The notes under the pieces: model-generated | What the model saw: only the letters and a program-made list of their open reading frames with translations | What the model was told of the DNA's origin: nothing | Databases searched by the model: none | Translations under genes and position numbers: made by a program | Assembly: GCA_050084985.1 (NCBI GenBank) | Contig: JBITNC010000002.1 | Location: 4,836,001 to 4,900,000, forward strand | Direction of reading: 5' to 3' | Length of the DNA: 64,000 bases | Origin: Nageia nagi | Lineage: Eukaryota; Pinophyta | In this document: in pieces, positions 31,550 through 44,490 of the stretch | How positions within the stretch are numbered: position 1 is the first letter of the stretch | How the letters are laid out: every line of letters starts with the position of its first letter

Positions 31550-33945
31550 ACTTATTCTAGAGGTGTTGCCACTGTGCATATATCATGTTGGTCATCTGAT
31601 CCCAAGTGTTATCAATGGCACTTAGTGTTTCAATCCATGACTTATTTATGATATTCTTAGACAGTCTCCAATTATCCCTAGTGTAGTGTGTGGTGTCAAT
31701 GCTCCCATACCCCAAACATGTGTGAGTTGAAGTGGCATCCACTACAATGATCCATGGTTTTATTCCTCCCATGATTATCATGATGAGATCAAACATAGAG
31801 AGTGTAAAATTCATGTGGAACATTAGTCTCCCCACCTATCCTACTAATACAATCCATCTCATCCAATCCTTTGCATCGGATGCACTAATTTTCATTAACC
31901 ATCCATCTATTTTTTTGGGTTAGAGCCATGTGTCTCATGTTTGATTCTTGAAAAATTCTCTTATTATGCTCTTTCTAGCTTTTCCATATTATGTGTGGTA
32001 ATAAGATTCACCACCAAAGTTTGAGATCTTTTTTAATAGAACAGAGGGCATTCATATATTGCTTCTTGGATGTATTGCTTTAGCCATTCCATGTTTTCTT
32101 CAAAGAATTCCTTACAAATGTATTTTAAATAAGGAAAAAGTAAGAATAGATATTCCATTAATTCCCCATCCTTGAGACACATCACACATCTATTTGGTGT
32201 CATAAGTCCTCTCTTACTTAAATTTTCAATTGTAAGGATTTCCTTGCAAAAATACAACCAAAGTAAGTGACCTACCTTTGGGGTAAATCCTTTGATCCAA
32301 ATTTTTTGGACAGGGAAATTCATTTTTGAGGGAGGGAGGAGATACTTATACCTCGATTTGATAGAATATCCACCTTCCTTGTCTAATTTCTATTTCTACA
32401 TGTCCACACATTGGTCTCCTTAGGGGATAGGGATGGCTCTTAATATGTTGTTGATTTCATCCACTACCTGAGTGAAATATAGATTTGGAGTATCCAATAG
32501 TTTTCATTCCTTTATTCCATTAATCTAGTGATATAGCAATTAACCTTAGCCCTAATTTCATTAATGACCTACGTTCTCAAATTCCTCATATTTTCCCCTA
32601 TTCTCAAAGGTTTAGACTCAATCTAGTCATCATCCCAGAAGTTGATAAGTGTTCCATCCCTTAGGGTCCATTGGATACCATTCTAGATAATAGGTTGATG
32701 CTTAACCAAATTGTTTTGGAAAGCATATCCATGAGGGATAATTTTGACTTTTAAGAATTGAGATTCTTACCAAAGGTATTTTTCTTAACAAATCTTTATC
32801 TAGTTCTTATCCTCATTTCGGTAAAGTTGCCATCCCAAATTACTTTTAAGTGTGAGGTTGAACTAGCAAATTAGTCTCAAACCAAGTCCTTCATCTTTTT
32901 TTAGCAAATAAACCTTTCCCAACTAACCAGGGCCATTCACTTTTTCTCCTTCGTACATGTACAAAGAAAGTTATTGCAAATTTGATCAATCTTTTGGCAG
33001 ACACTCATCGATATATTGAATACAAAAGCATAATAAATCGACATACTTTGTAGGATATATTTAGCTAGTTGACATTTCTCTATTATACTAAGCATGACCC
33101 CTTTTCATCCCACCAGTTTCTTTTGAAAGTGTTCTAACCATCTCATCCATAATGCTTCTTTTGAAAGATCATTGAATAGGGTCATGCCCAAATATATGCT
33201 TGGAACTCTCCAATTTGATACTCAAATATATCAATAATCCTTATTTTCATTTGTGTAGGGGTATGAGTAAAGAATATCTTACTCTTGTAAAAATTTATTT
33301 TTTGTTGTGAGGCCTCTTTATAATATTTGAGGATTCTGAGATAGTATTATGCTTCAATAATTGATGCTTGTCCCATGATCATGGTATCATCTACAAACTA
33401 CCCACGGGTAACCATAGCATAGGTTGAGTTTGGTTTGATCCCCTTAATTCTTCCCAATCTCTTCCAATCATTTATTCTTCTCCCTAGAGCTTCTACCATG
33501 ATGATAAATAGGTATGGGGAAATGGGGTCTCCTTGGCGTAGCCCCCTTTATAATGGGAAAAAACTAGTTGGCTCACCATTAATAAGGACCAAAAAGGTAT
33601 CCTTAGACATGCATTGTTGGATCCATCCTCTCTATGTGATAGAGAAACTAAATTTTTGGCATAATTTATCAAGAAAAGTCCAATTGACCTTATAATATGT
33701 CTTATGCATATTGAGCTTCAAAAGGAATATTTTTGCCCCAACTTCCTTTGCTGAATGGAGTACTTCATAGATTTCAATAATACTATCAACTATTTTCCTT
33801 TTATGGATGAAACCACCTTGCTCAGATTATATGATTAGGGGGAGAATGAGCTTTAACTTGTTTGCTAGTGTTTTGGTAATTATTTTGTATAACACATTGC
33901 ACAGACTAATAAACCTGAAGCTTTTAAAGTTCTTTGGTAATTAAT
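31550..33945 (-). pseudogene. L1-type plant LINE: reverse transcriptase plus zf-RVT, 5' truncated
   Basis: Reading down from 33,945: FRFISLCNVLYKIITKTLAN, then EQGGFIHKRKIVDSIIEIYE. Next come FLDKLCQKFSFSIT, INGEPTSFF and LRQGDPISPYLFIIMVEAL (about 33,500). The FVDDTMIMGQASI box (about 33,370-33,410) is the catalytic motif, with FADD read as FVDD. Downstream, at 32,033-32,323, a zf-RVT-like domain reads WIKGFTPKVGHLLWLYF and NRCVMCLKDGELMEYLF. A further tail reaches about 31,560. Stops and frameshifts are moderate. Endonuclease and ORF1 are missing, as expected for a 5'-truncated insertion. Confidence 0.82.
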
Positions 33946-34639
33946 TTTACTTAATTAATAATATTAATTATAATAAATTAAATACTAAAATTATATAGGC
34001 AAAATTATCAACAATAAATCCTAAAATACCTAAAATATGTCTATGCCCTAGACCTAATCAATATGAGTTAAAATGAACTACAAACCTATCATTTACCTAT
34101 TTCATATGGATCTTAGCCTAGATTTGTACCTCAAAGGACCAATATGACTTGCTACCCAAGTTTAAACCTTCGTACCTCTATAAGCATAGAGCATCAACAC
34201 CCTACATTGCATTATCATACATCATCCCAACTATAGTTCCATCAAACTCAGATTCATTGTCAAGTTTTCTTACTAATATGTTAGACCCTAACTACAATAT
34301 CGTAAACTAAGGAATATAGTAAGCAATGAGGGATCAAATCTAGAGTTGATATGTGGTGTTGAAGAACAATATGCATGGATTATTTGTATTTATCTATCAA
34401 GATCAAGATTCATGAATAAGATTACAATCCTTACTCCCTTTATATATGAAGTGTCCGCCATGTCCTAAGCCTCCTTGCTTAGTATGCCTCAAACTTGTTA
34501 CCAAAAGGATAGAAAGGATTTGAATGCACTTTATTGAAAAATAAACCTTAAATATAGTGATAATTATATTAAATAAATTAATTCATTTAAATACTTAAAA
34601 TATGATTTTTAATTAAATAAAGATAATTTTAGGTATTAG
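33946..34639. other. No firm feature
   Basis: AT-rich. A stretch from TGTTAGACCC (34,279) to AGCAACA (34,644) has LTR-like ends and an internal TTTATATATGA, but no target duplication, so I do not call it. Confidence 0.35.
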
Positions 34640-35232
34640 CAACATGAAAAATAATCAAAATAGTTTCCACTTAAATTATCATCATTGTGAATTCTTTAAT
34701 AGATATGTATGCTAAAATTAAGAATATACATAAGGGATATGTACTATTTGAAAAAAGAGAACTTGAAGACACGAACTTATGGAACATAATGATTGCAAGA
34801 AATAAACAAAATATTCTTCTAAACAAAGTAATAAATTTTTTTATGGAAATACTTAAAGAAATACAATCTTATGGAATGCCAATGATTATAGGCTCTACGT
34901 TTAATAATATTTTTGATGAAGTAGTGAAAATTTTGAAGGAATTACCTTTGAAAATATAATAAAATGCAATGATTATAAGATATTCAAAGAATGTGATTCT
35001 GGAGGAGGCTATAAAACTTTTTTAAAAAATGCCTCAAAGAAATATAATCCCATATATTGTAATGATTTCAATATATGAACAAAAATGGCATGATTTGGAG
35101 GCCCTCAAGCTTTTTCATAATATGCAATTAACTACATTGAGGTCAAATTCAATGACCTTTGAAAGCATTCTTCATATGTGTGTAAATTTTTTAACTTTAG
35201 AACAAGGTATAAATATTTACAAAAAATAGAAG
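34640..35232 (+). pseudogene. PPR gene fragment (PLS type)
   Basis: Starting near 34,687 the reading NSLIDMYAKIKNIHKGYVLF, then DTNLWNIMIA, is a classic PPR pair (canonical NSLIDMYAKCGxIxxAxxLFDxM...DxVSWNxMIA). After a gap and stop, AMIIRYSKNVILEEAIKLF and MPQRNIIPYIVMISIYEQ continue. A P-type motif with LHNMQL-like spacing follows, then FESILHMCVNFLTLEQGINI near 35,155-35,215. Two stops at 34,958-34,963 and one near 35,022 break it. PPR proteins bind organellar RNA. This copy is dead. Confidence 0.75.
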
Positions 35233-38200
35233 TGATTTTTTTTTAAAATGTAATTATCATAAATACACTAATAGGTATGCAATTTTAATTACCCCATCTT
35301 AGTTACAATGTGTGAGAAGATTCACATAAATATGGTATATTTAAGTACACAATTACTATTTTTCCTATTCTATATACTAAAATATCTTAAAAATATAAAT
35401 TGATTGACAATTTTAGATGTCAACTTTTCAGTTATAGGGCATATTATTTTAATTACTTCAATAAAAGGCTAAGTGCTTTCTAATGAGAATTATGAGGCTC
35501 AATTTTGGACACTACATGGGTCAAATTTGAGGAGCAAGTTAATATTTTTAAATGTGCATGCAAATGAAATGAGAGGCCATTTTTATTACTTTATAAAAAT
35601 ATTTTTTCACATGGTTTCTTTTTGTTTTTACAATAAATATTTAATGCATGTATTTTATACATGATTTACATATTAAATATTAGGATAAGTTCATTTGAAG
35701 AAAAATAATACTAATAGACTATAGAAGGTTGGGATCAAAATACATCCTTACCTCATATTCTCTTGCATTAAACATATCATTTGAACTAGAGAATAGTTCT
35801 CTTGTACACCACACATAACCTAGTTGAAAACTTAGTCATTCAAAATTGCACTGACTCATTTAAAAAAAAAACAAAACAAAAAAGGCATAACTCATGCTAT
35901 AAATTACCATCAATTACTCTTTGGTTGATTAACTTGCACAATGAGAAATAGAAACAAGTTATTTCCTATGATGAAACACCATGGCATTGGGTGTATAATT
36001 AATGAGTTGGTTAACATGGAATAATGGGGTGACATGCACAATAAGAAAAATACCATGTAATTTAGGTGGCTTGGCAATGTATAATGTGAGAATAAATAAA
36101 TCTAGGAAACATAATTATTAACATAATATACTTTAAAAGATAAATATTTAATTAAATAGAACAATAAGTTTTCAATAATAAAATAATAAATATAGGATAT
36201 GGTAAAGAATACCAAAATTTGTAAGGAATCTAAATTATAGATTTGTTACATATATACTTTGAAAATGTGATACCAATCGAAGAATGTGATGATCTGATCT
36301 ATAGGAATAAGGTAGCAATTAGAATGCACTATTATTTGAACTTTGTAAACTTGGAATTTATATTTTCCTACCTCTTATAACTTCTCTTTTTTGGAAGTTG
36401 TAAAATTAGAACTTCAGCATAATGTTAGCTTTAAAGATAAGGAGGCATGCTTCAATGAACATAGTTCCTGAATAACAATCAAGCCCTATAATTAAGAAAA
36501 GCATGCCCAATACCTTAGATAGGAATAAACTATTTGCATTATCAACACAATCAAAAAGCAAACAAGGAGAGAATCGAGATTACTCTTCCTTACAATAGGA
36601 TTTATAAAGATAAGTATAACATGGATTAAGGGATGAAATAATGTTATTGATAGAAAAGATGAATGCTAGGATTCAAACTTTGGGTAACAGAAGGTAGATT
36701 TTAAACAAGATTTGAAAATAGAGTAAGGGGGAAAAATCATCATGTAAATTATAAAGGCATAAAAATGGATCCAAGATCATTATTTAAGCCTACATGACAA
36801 TTAGGTTAGTTGTTAGATGGATAAAACGTTGAGGATCTTAACCTATTTTTCTAAATAATTATGTCAAGTGGATATTAAAATCATATGATATTATTGATAT
36901 TCAATAAAGTAATAAAAAGATAAGTAAACTAGTTATGCTTCTATTTTACATATCTACATTTTTTCCTACCTTGAAATATGAGCAACCTATGTAGACTAAC
37001 TTGTTGTTCATGTTTTAAGAGTAAATAATTCAAATTCATATGTAAGTCAACCTCAAACCACTAAAGAGAACGTACCATATGTTATGCTCATACCCTTTCG
37101 TACCTGAAATACAAATGCACAAATAGTGTTAACGAAAAAATAAGCATTTATGCATATATATGGCAAGAGGGAAAATGAGAATATATAAGTTTAATTCTAT
37201 CCCAAATTCTTAAAATTATATAATGATGAGAAATAAGAGTTAATTGTGATGATAAAAATGATAAGATGAATATAAAATATAATGATAATGCCCAAGAAAA
37301 TGCTAAAACAATTAGAAACAATCATAAAATTTTCATAAAACACTTTAAATTTTTTCCAAATGGTAAAAGGTAATTATTGTCGAAGGATGATTATAACCAA
37401 TATCTTATATTTGGTGGGGCTTGATTGTGGAAAAGGAAAAAATATCCCTCTTAAATCATGCCCCTCAACATCCAATGGTTGCTACCATATTTAAGTTACA
37501 ATATTGCAAGTAATAAAGCAATGAGTTACACAAGAGAAGGCAAAGGTTTGTAATATATGGAAGGGAAAAAAGTGAAGTAGATCAAACTATAGTGGACATA
37601 TAAAAATTATGGTATGTTCTTATCCAAGTGCAGTATATATAGTTTACAAAAATGTTAAGTAAAATATCCTCCTTTGCAAAATTTTAGTTTCAAAATTTAC
37701 ATGGTATATTTTGTTACATATTTTACTATTTATAACTATTGAATGTTATGAATATTTGATATGTAATTCAAATACAATCCCCACCCTCTCTTCTCCAACC
37801 TCCCTTTTGTATAGATATAACTAATATATTTTTAGGTATGCATGTGTGCCCATGAATTTTAAACACCTTTGCCCTATTAAATACTTACAAGTGCATACCA
37901 ATGGTTTATGTTTACATTAAAAATATCCCATGTATGCACTTAGATAGTATTTATTGTTTCTTAATGGTGATTGCATAATCCTTAAAAGCCTTTTTTATAA
38001 GGATTTTCCATGGTAAAATATTTAAAAAAAAAAAATAACTATATGAATAGTTTTATCTTTATAATTCTCCTTTTTCACAACTCAAATTAGTCCCATTTCT
38101 CCTAAAAATTGTATCTCCTTAAGGCCAATAAGAGAATTTAAATCCTAAATCATCTTGATACATGTTTGATCATTTTTAGCTTGGTTATCGAAAATGCTAA

Positions 38201-38800
38201 TGCAAAGATAATATTTCCATACCATAGTCCCTTTTTATTGGGTCATAAATAATCACATACTAATACCTCATATTTATTCATCAAAGATTATTTTCAAGTT
38301 ATGATGTTAGAATTTTTTCAAAAGATATGTTATATTAATATTTATTTTAATTTAATATATTTAAAATACATAGAAATATAATACTAGTGATTTTATGTAC
38401 CCTTCAATTTGCTTGCTTTGGAACTTTGAGGAGTATGAAGGCATTCATGCTCAAGAATAAATAGTTTATTTTTTTCGTTTGTATTAGAGGATGAATTTTT
38501 AAAAGGAATCCCATAAAAAAAGTATTGAAACTTTGACATAGATTGGACTAGAAAATATCCTTAACAAAATAATACAAAAATCTTCCTAAAACCAAAAAAG
38601 TATGTTATGCTAGACAAATTCTTACTCCACCACAAGAATCTAAAATGAATTGGGGATTCAAAGATTCCCATTGAGATGAAAAGGCGAGACCATAGATAAC
38701 CATTCCACAAAAATACCAACTACAATTAAGAACTTCAAAGAACACAAGGGTGGGGAGGAAACTCAACCTAACATCTCAAATATTATCAACTTAATGGTAA
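35233..38800. other. No recognisable feature
   Basis: 3.5 kb of AT-rich sequence. Small open frames have no domain. I see no LTR pair, hairpin-ended element or RNA gene. Confidence 0.45.
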
Positions 38801-40560
38801 ATGATTTTCCTTGTTTGAGATACCCAGATCTCAAACTTTACATTGGTTTCCCTTGCTTCAGGCTTTTAAACCCCAAACTCTGCATTACCTTGATCTCATA
38901 ATCTATGATTCCTTTTTATCTTCCAAATCTTCTCAATGCATCAAGACACAACACTATTATTTTGCCCTCATCTACAGAACTACTTCTACCATTCCAAATA
39001 ACACTTGCTTAGACATAGTGAAGATCCAAAATAATGCCCATACAATGTTCATTCAAAATGAGAATCCTTTGAGCACTTCCATACAAAGCTTATTCAAGCC
39101 ACTAAAAATGCCCATACGTTAATTAGCCATAGTAAGAGACCCTTGAACAATACCCATATATTGCTCAACCTTTGTTCAAACTAATTGAACCATGACCACA
39201 TGTCATCCAGGTTAGGCTCAACCAATCAGGCTCATCAATGTCTATCGAAAGAGGGAAACATAACCCATACAATCTAATCCTCCAACGATAAAGCCCTCCA
39301 ATAGAAGAGGTCAAGGACATGTTGATCAATAGCCCAAAATGCCCTACCACCCATAATCTCCTAGATCTCAAAGTCGATAGCAAAACCTTACACTCCCATC
39401 TAGTCCAAAACCAAACTACTCTCTATCAAAGATAAATTGAGGACTTTGGGACCCTCTTAGAGCTGTGGAAGAAGATTTCCAGAAACCCCCTTAACAGCAC
39501 ACCAAAACCCAAAAATGTCTAAAGATCATAGAAAAAAAAAGCTAGGAATGACAATACCCAAGCTCTCTTGGGTAGAATCCTGCAAAAAAACATCAAGCCA
39601 AAGCCAATGGTGCTGAAGCATACCACATCATCCAAGAAGTGTCTGACAAAACCCTCTAAAGATCGACCCCAAGACTCTATAGATAGTAAGACATGGAGGC
39701 CAACAAAGCCTCTAAGGACCATCATAGTGCTTATGAAAGTGCCTCCATAGGACTACCTTGCATAAAGCAAAGCCTCCACAACTAGAGCTAATGAACATCT
39801 TGCCCACCACACAACCAAACCTTCGCCCCCATGAATGCCTCGACTGCCAGAATGCCATCCTCCCCACTATCGTCGTTATCTCCTTCCTCGCCTAATACGA
39901 ACCTTAACCCTCCTCCCTCGTTAAGCACCATTAGGCCATAAGTCCTCATAAGAATAGATAATTTATTTTTTCAAGGTTGTATGTGTTATTTAAATTTGAT
40001 CCAAATTTAATCATGTGTCAGGTTGTCTTTTCAAGAGCAATACTCATTTTAGAAGTATATGTACTTGGAGACAAACCAAAGATCGAAATATGGAGTTTTT
40101 TGGTATTCATTATTAGGCCACCAACGATATGCAAATTACTAATTTTAGGTCACTAACGGTGTGCACCTTGATGAGTTAGCAAGGGCATTTGAAGAGACAA
40201 TGATGTTTCGAGTGATTGAGCAATTCAAATTTTTTAGACGATAGTTCAGAGTGTTTTGGAGGCCTATTTAATGGTGTATCTCGTTCTTGATTCTCATCAA
40301 AAAAGATTGTAGAGTTTTGAAATTTTAGAATTGTAATAGTTTAAAGGAAGACCAAGAGTCATTCCAAAATTGTTGTAGTTTTGAGATTGTTTCTTCTTGT
40401 TGTAGGAGATTGCAGTAATTGTAAGAGATTGTATTGCCATTGTGTTGATGGTATTTCTCTATGCATGTAATAGTAATGTCCATAAACTATGAAAAAATAA
40501 AACTCCAATTCTATGTTAGATTAGCCCACATTGGGTGAACCAAGGTAAATCATTATGTTG
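38801..40560. other. Unassigned region of higher GC, possibly an old retroelement end
   Basis: From 38,810 to about 39,950 the sequence is C-rich and free of long frames that make sense. From about 39,990 to 40,540 it has LTR-like traits (T-rich, 'ggaggcctatttaatgg', a late 'aaaaataaaactcc' stretch), but no partner LTR or pol gene is seen. No functional call. Confidence 0.3.
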
Positions 40561-40804
40561 ATCTTGTTGTGTGTTTGAGATTGATAGTTTGTGATTTACA
40601 TTATGCAAATTTCAAAATTATATGTAATTTGTATGATCTCATAATGGTGAATGTATTTTCATTAGAATTTGTAAGTGAGGATTCAAATATGCTATAAGCA
40701 TCCGATGATTACAAATCAAAATTTGAAGGATCTAAATCTATATTCATAAGATGTTGCTCTATATTTTTAATTCCTTTGTTTTAAGAAAAGAGGGAGAGCA
40801 CAAC

Positions 40805-40881
40805 ATAACTAAAATAAGCTTAGTAATTTTACTATACAACTTAATTATATAAGAAATAATCATTCAAATACTTAATTGATA
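40805..40881 (+). repeat. LINE 3'-end-like dispersed repeat
   Basis: About 75 bp ('actaaaataagcttagtaat', then 'actatacaacttaattata' and 'aatcattcaaatacttaatt') closely matches 49,546-49,619. More weakly, it matches the complement of 46,800-46,870, the 3' ends of two LINE copies. It is likely a severely 5'-truncated copy, or part of a segmental duplication. Confidence 0.5.
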
Positions 40882-41831
40882 TATATTTACTTTTGGAAAA
40901 AAAAATTGATAGGTTCTACAAACCAAGGGGTTTAAAAGGGTATTAAAAGACTTATCTATCTATCATAATATATATCAAATTTTGTATTTCACAAATACTT
41001 AATTAATTAAAAAATAAAAAATGAATTTCAATATATTTTAAAATAGAGAAATAATTTCATTGGTTGAACTTGATGAAATTAGTCATATGAGTATTATTAA
41101 TGTATTATGTGAAAATTGACCAAGCAACAAAATTTAGATAATCAACACAAAATACTGCAAAATTGTTAAGAAAATAAATAAATGATTGTGAAGCGAAAAT
41201 AGGTAAAGTAAATGCATATGCAATAAAAATGAAAGATGGTATGTATTTGGTGATGTTTGCTTGATTTTGTTATTTAATATATGATCCTTATCCCACTTTA
41301 AATCTTATTTTTGATCTATATATTCAATCTTGAAAAAAAAAAAATGAAAGCCACCCTAAAATGGATGGAAGGTTATATGAAATTTTTCTTGAGAAATTAA
41401 TTCTCCATAAATGATAAAATATTAAATCTTTTATCTAAGCTGGCATGATATAAAAGTAGGTGATCCTCATAATATTTTGATAACTATTTAAACATTAAAA
41501 TGATCTTTATTATGCAAGAATTGTGATAATTACCAATGTAATAATCTATTTGTAACTTTTGTGACATATAAACAAAAAGATAAGCAAACAACATAAACAA
41601 ACAACTTATATATGTTAATGCTTATAAAAACATATGAATCTATTATTAACCTAACAAGAATGATAAGATTACAAAAATGCAAAACTAAGAACTTTTCTCT
41701 TCGATTGTATGAACTCTTCATAATGGATTCAAAAGAAATTAATTTTTCCAAACTAGTTTGAAACCAATAATGACATTTAAACTTTTAATGAAGTTATCTT
41801 AGTTTTGAGAAGTGACTATACACTGCCTAAG
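40882..41831. other. 3' flank of the SPEAR-like gene
   Basis: AT-rich. The part next to 41,831 should contain the gene's 3' UTR on the - strand, but no poly-A signal could be singled out with confidence. Bases 40,910-40,960 again resemble 50,095-50,145. Confidence 0.4.
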
Positions 41832-44275
41832 CTAACCTAATTTTAAGGAAAGATCCAACGGAGCAGGCGAATCGCAAACAGCGGCGTCCGTACATGCATT
41901 CCTGTCACTGCCTGCCTCTGCCAAATCGCCCACGTCGCTTTCACATGGAGGAAAAAGCATGTATGTTATTGGACGCTCCTCTCCCTCCTGGTCTGCAATC
42001 TCAGCCTGCAAAATGGCACCTTAAACATAAGTCGTGCATGCACCAGGTCGCAAGTTCGATTCTCTTAAGGATTCACGCGTCCACCACCTTTTAATGCAAG
42101 ACAGAACAGTACACCACCAACAAAGAGGAAACGCAAAGTACATAAATATACCTGATGCTCTGGAGCCGCAGAGGAGATATTTCTGTGGATCTCGCATAGT
42201 GTAATGTCGTCTGTGCTCTTCGTGGCAGAGGAGGAAAGTCTTAGAGCAAGAAAATCCGCGCCGTGTTTCGAACCCGCGACGTCACTTCGCTTTCGTTTGC
42301 TGCTGCTATTGTTGTTGCTCTGGTAAGGCATGGACTTCAAGCTTCCATCGAAAAATACGGGGCCTGTATCGCTTTCCCTGCCGAAATTTGTCAGCAGTTG
42401 AAATAATTTTTTGAATCTTGAAGGTTTGGATTGCAAATCTTACCCTAGAGAAGTGGAGGAGCGGTGTAGAAGGTTATGGACACCAAGCCGATTTCCGTTT
42501 TCGGAGCCGGCTTTGACCTCTCCGGTAGACAACCTGAGGTCCAACGCAGCCTCTAAATTTTCCCGATGTTTCGGTCTTTGCTGCATTGCGTACAGTGGAT
42601 GCTGTTTCCATGAAGGAATGCCAATGGTAGCAATTGTAGAGTGTGTTGTTGTCATTTTTTGCATTTTTAATGGCAGAAGGAAAGTAGACAGGAGAATTTA
42701 AAGAAAATTTGATGACAGGATTTGTGGAATTGTGTTACGAGAGATTTTGCTTTCTGTGAGCTTACCTTAATCCCGGCGGGGTCACAGCTGTTGGGATTCT
42801 CGTGGAATATTTGGAAAGAAGAGAGCTCCTTGGGATGGTCAATGCCAACCTACATTCGAAAATCTTCTTCGTTAGTTTTTCTCCCTGTCCGGAACAACAT
42901 TAGCTCAAAAGCTTTGATAAGGAATAAATTATGAGGCGTAACAACGTCTGTACTTGCATTTCAATGGAAAAGATCTTAAAGATACGGAAGATTTTGAAAG
43001 ATTTCAACTAGGAAGACGAAATTACACTGAGTGAAATCGCTTTAAAGAATCTAGAGATATCTTTGGCAGTGAAGAAGTTTTTCTCCAAGACAACATTATT
43101 TACAAAAAAAAATGGAGTGCCTAAGCAGATAGGTAGTAAAACAATTCTTAATACACAAGATCAGAGAGATCTACAGCAAGCAAGGGACCAAATCCTAGAT
43201 TCTGAAGTATATTTCAGATTCTGAAATATAATCCGATAGACAATTATATACAGTGCAGAGCAAAAAGCGAACTCGCGATTCAAGGTATTCAGTAGGGAGA
43301 TTTTCAGGCCATTATTTCGATCTTTCGCCTCCGGAAGCAAAACATTTGACATCAAAGCAATTAGAAGAACAATAACTCAAAAATTATTATGAAGTGAAGA
43401 GATGAATTATTTGCAGGCGTTGCTATAACAAAATGAACGAGCAGATTCGGAATTTTTTGGAAAGGTAGAGGAATCTGGCTTATAATATTTAAAATAAAAC
43501 TGATTCACACCTTTGAAAGTGCAACGCCTTGAAGAAAAGGCGCAGAGGGAGGCTGAGGCGGCGGTTGAGGCTGCTGAAACATTTCCGCCATTTCAACAAA
43601 TTGACCATAAGGCAGAGGTTTCGAAAACCTCTGCGAAATTTCTCGATGATGAGGAGGAGGACGGCCGTACGGACAAATATTCGGCATGAAGCCCCTGAAT
43701 CTGCCGTCCTCATCGTCCATGCCAGCGAATAAACCTCCAAAACTACTACTACTATTTCCTCCGCCATTGAAATGCGGCAATTGAGGTTCATAACTATCGT
43801 GACCACCTCTCCCGAGATTCGAACTCGGGACCAACCCCAACCCTAACATCCTACTCTGCGCAGACACTGCCCTCCCATGTCGGTGGTGGCGTAGGTCCAT
43901 TACAGGAAACGAATACGCCCCGTGTACGCCCAGTCCCTGTTGCCTCCCGTATACATACGGATACGACGCAGAAACACCACCACCGCCCATATACGGCTGA
44001 AGCGGCGCAATACGGTGGCTACCGCCCACTCCGGCCAGCGCATTATCTTCCTGCAGCTTCTTCCTCTGCTCCAGAAATCTCAACCGTTCAAGCTGGGCGA
44101 CCCCCAGCCCTCTCTGGGGCTGCTTCTTCTGCTGATCGCCGCCGTGGATCTTGGCCTTCTTAGATTGCTTTCCAGAAGCCCGGAGCTGCATGGTCTCATT
44201 GTTATTAGAATTTTCACCTTTCCCACCCCCTCCAGAAGAACCATTTTCACCCCCCCACAACAATAACGTCGCCAT
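41832..44275 (-). CDS. SPEAR-like: SPOROCYTELESS/SPEAR (TIE-type) EAR-motif transcriptional adaptor, five exons
   Basis: Predicted coding exons (- strand): 44,275-43,511; 42,849-42,766; 42,601-42,444; 42,377-42,152; 42,005-41,832. Introns are 661, 164, 66 and 146 nt, all GT-AG and all phase-consistent, giving 468 residues. The ATG at 44,275 has context AACAATGGC. Basic residues 36-51 precede the SPL motif RGLGVAQLERLRFLEQRKK (55-73). Gly- and His-rich linkers follow, then a Pro/Gln tract near 235-245 and an NLS-like KRKR (363-366). LxLxL motifs are LDLRL (303-307), LALRL (379-383) and the terminal EAR LDLSLKL (461-467). In this family the EAR motif recruits TOPLESS corepressors and the N-terminal part binds TCP-type factors; the proteins are nuclear and act in sporogenesis and leaf development. 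The protein is longer than Arabidopsis members as I recall them. The exon 3 acceptor is the least certain: an in-frame alternative lies 18 nt further on. Confidence 0.88.
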
Positions 44276-44490
44276 TGTTAACACCTATTGCTTGTTTTAC
44301 TGCGCAGTAAAAAAGACCACCACTGTTAGTCTTATACTCTGTGCAGTTGTACTTTTTTTCCGTTCCTCGCACACTCCTTCTGCGTAAAATGGAAACTGTA
44401 TTCTGTTGTGTTTTTTTCGTGTGTTCAAGTATTTCGCCGAGCCGAAAAGCCACTGTGCAAAGAAGCCGGATTCTCTATCCTAGGGTGCAC

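Noticed and set aside
34279-34644. Possible solo LTR (TGTTAG ... AACA)
   Set aside because: The ends look right, but the 5-bp flanks do not match and no homologous LTR is present in the window.
39990-40540. Possible LTR or TRIM-like element
   Set aside because: General LTR-like composition only. No partner, primer site or target duplication.
42030-42085. tRNA-like stretch with GTTCGATTC and outer GGACGC/GCGTCC words
   Set aside because: The outer words are 112 nt apart, the T-stem does not pair, and no A-box or anticodon arm is present. The stretch lies in intron 4 and next to exon 5 of the SPEAR-like gene.
42065-42934. Frames on the + strand within the SPEAR-like gene
   Set aside because: They overlap exons whose - strand reading carries family motifs and consistent splice phases.
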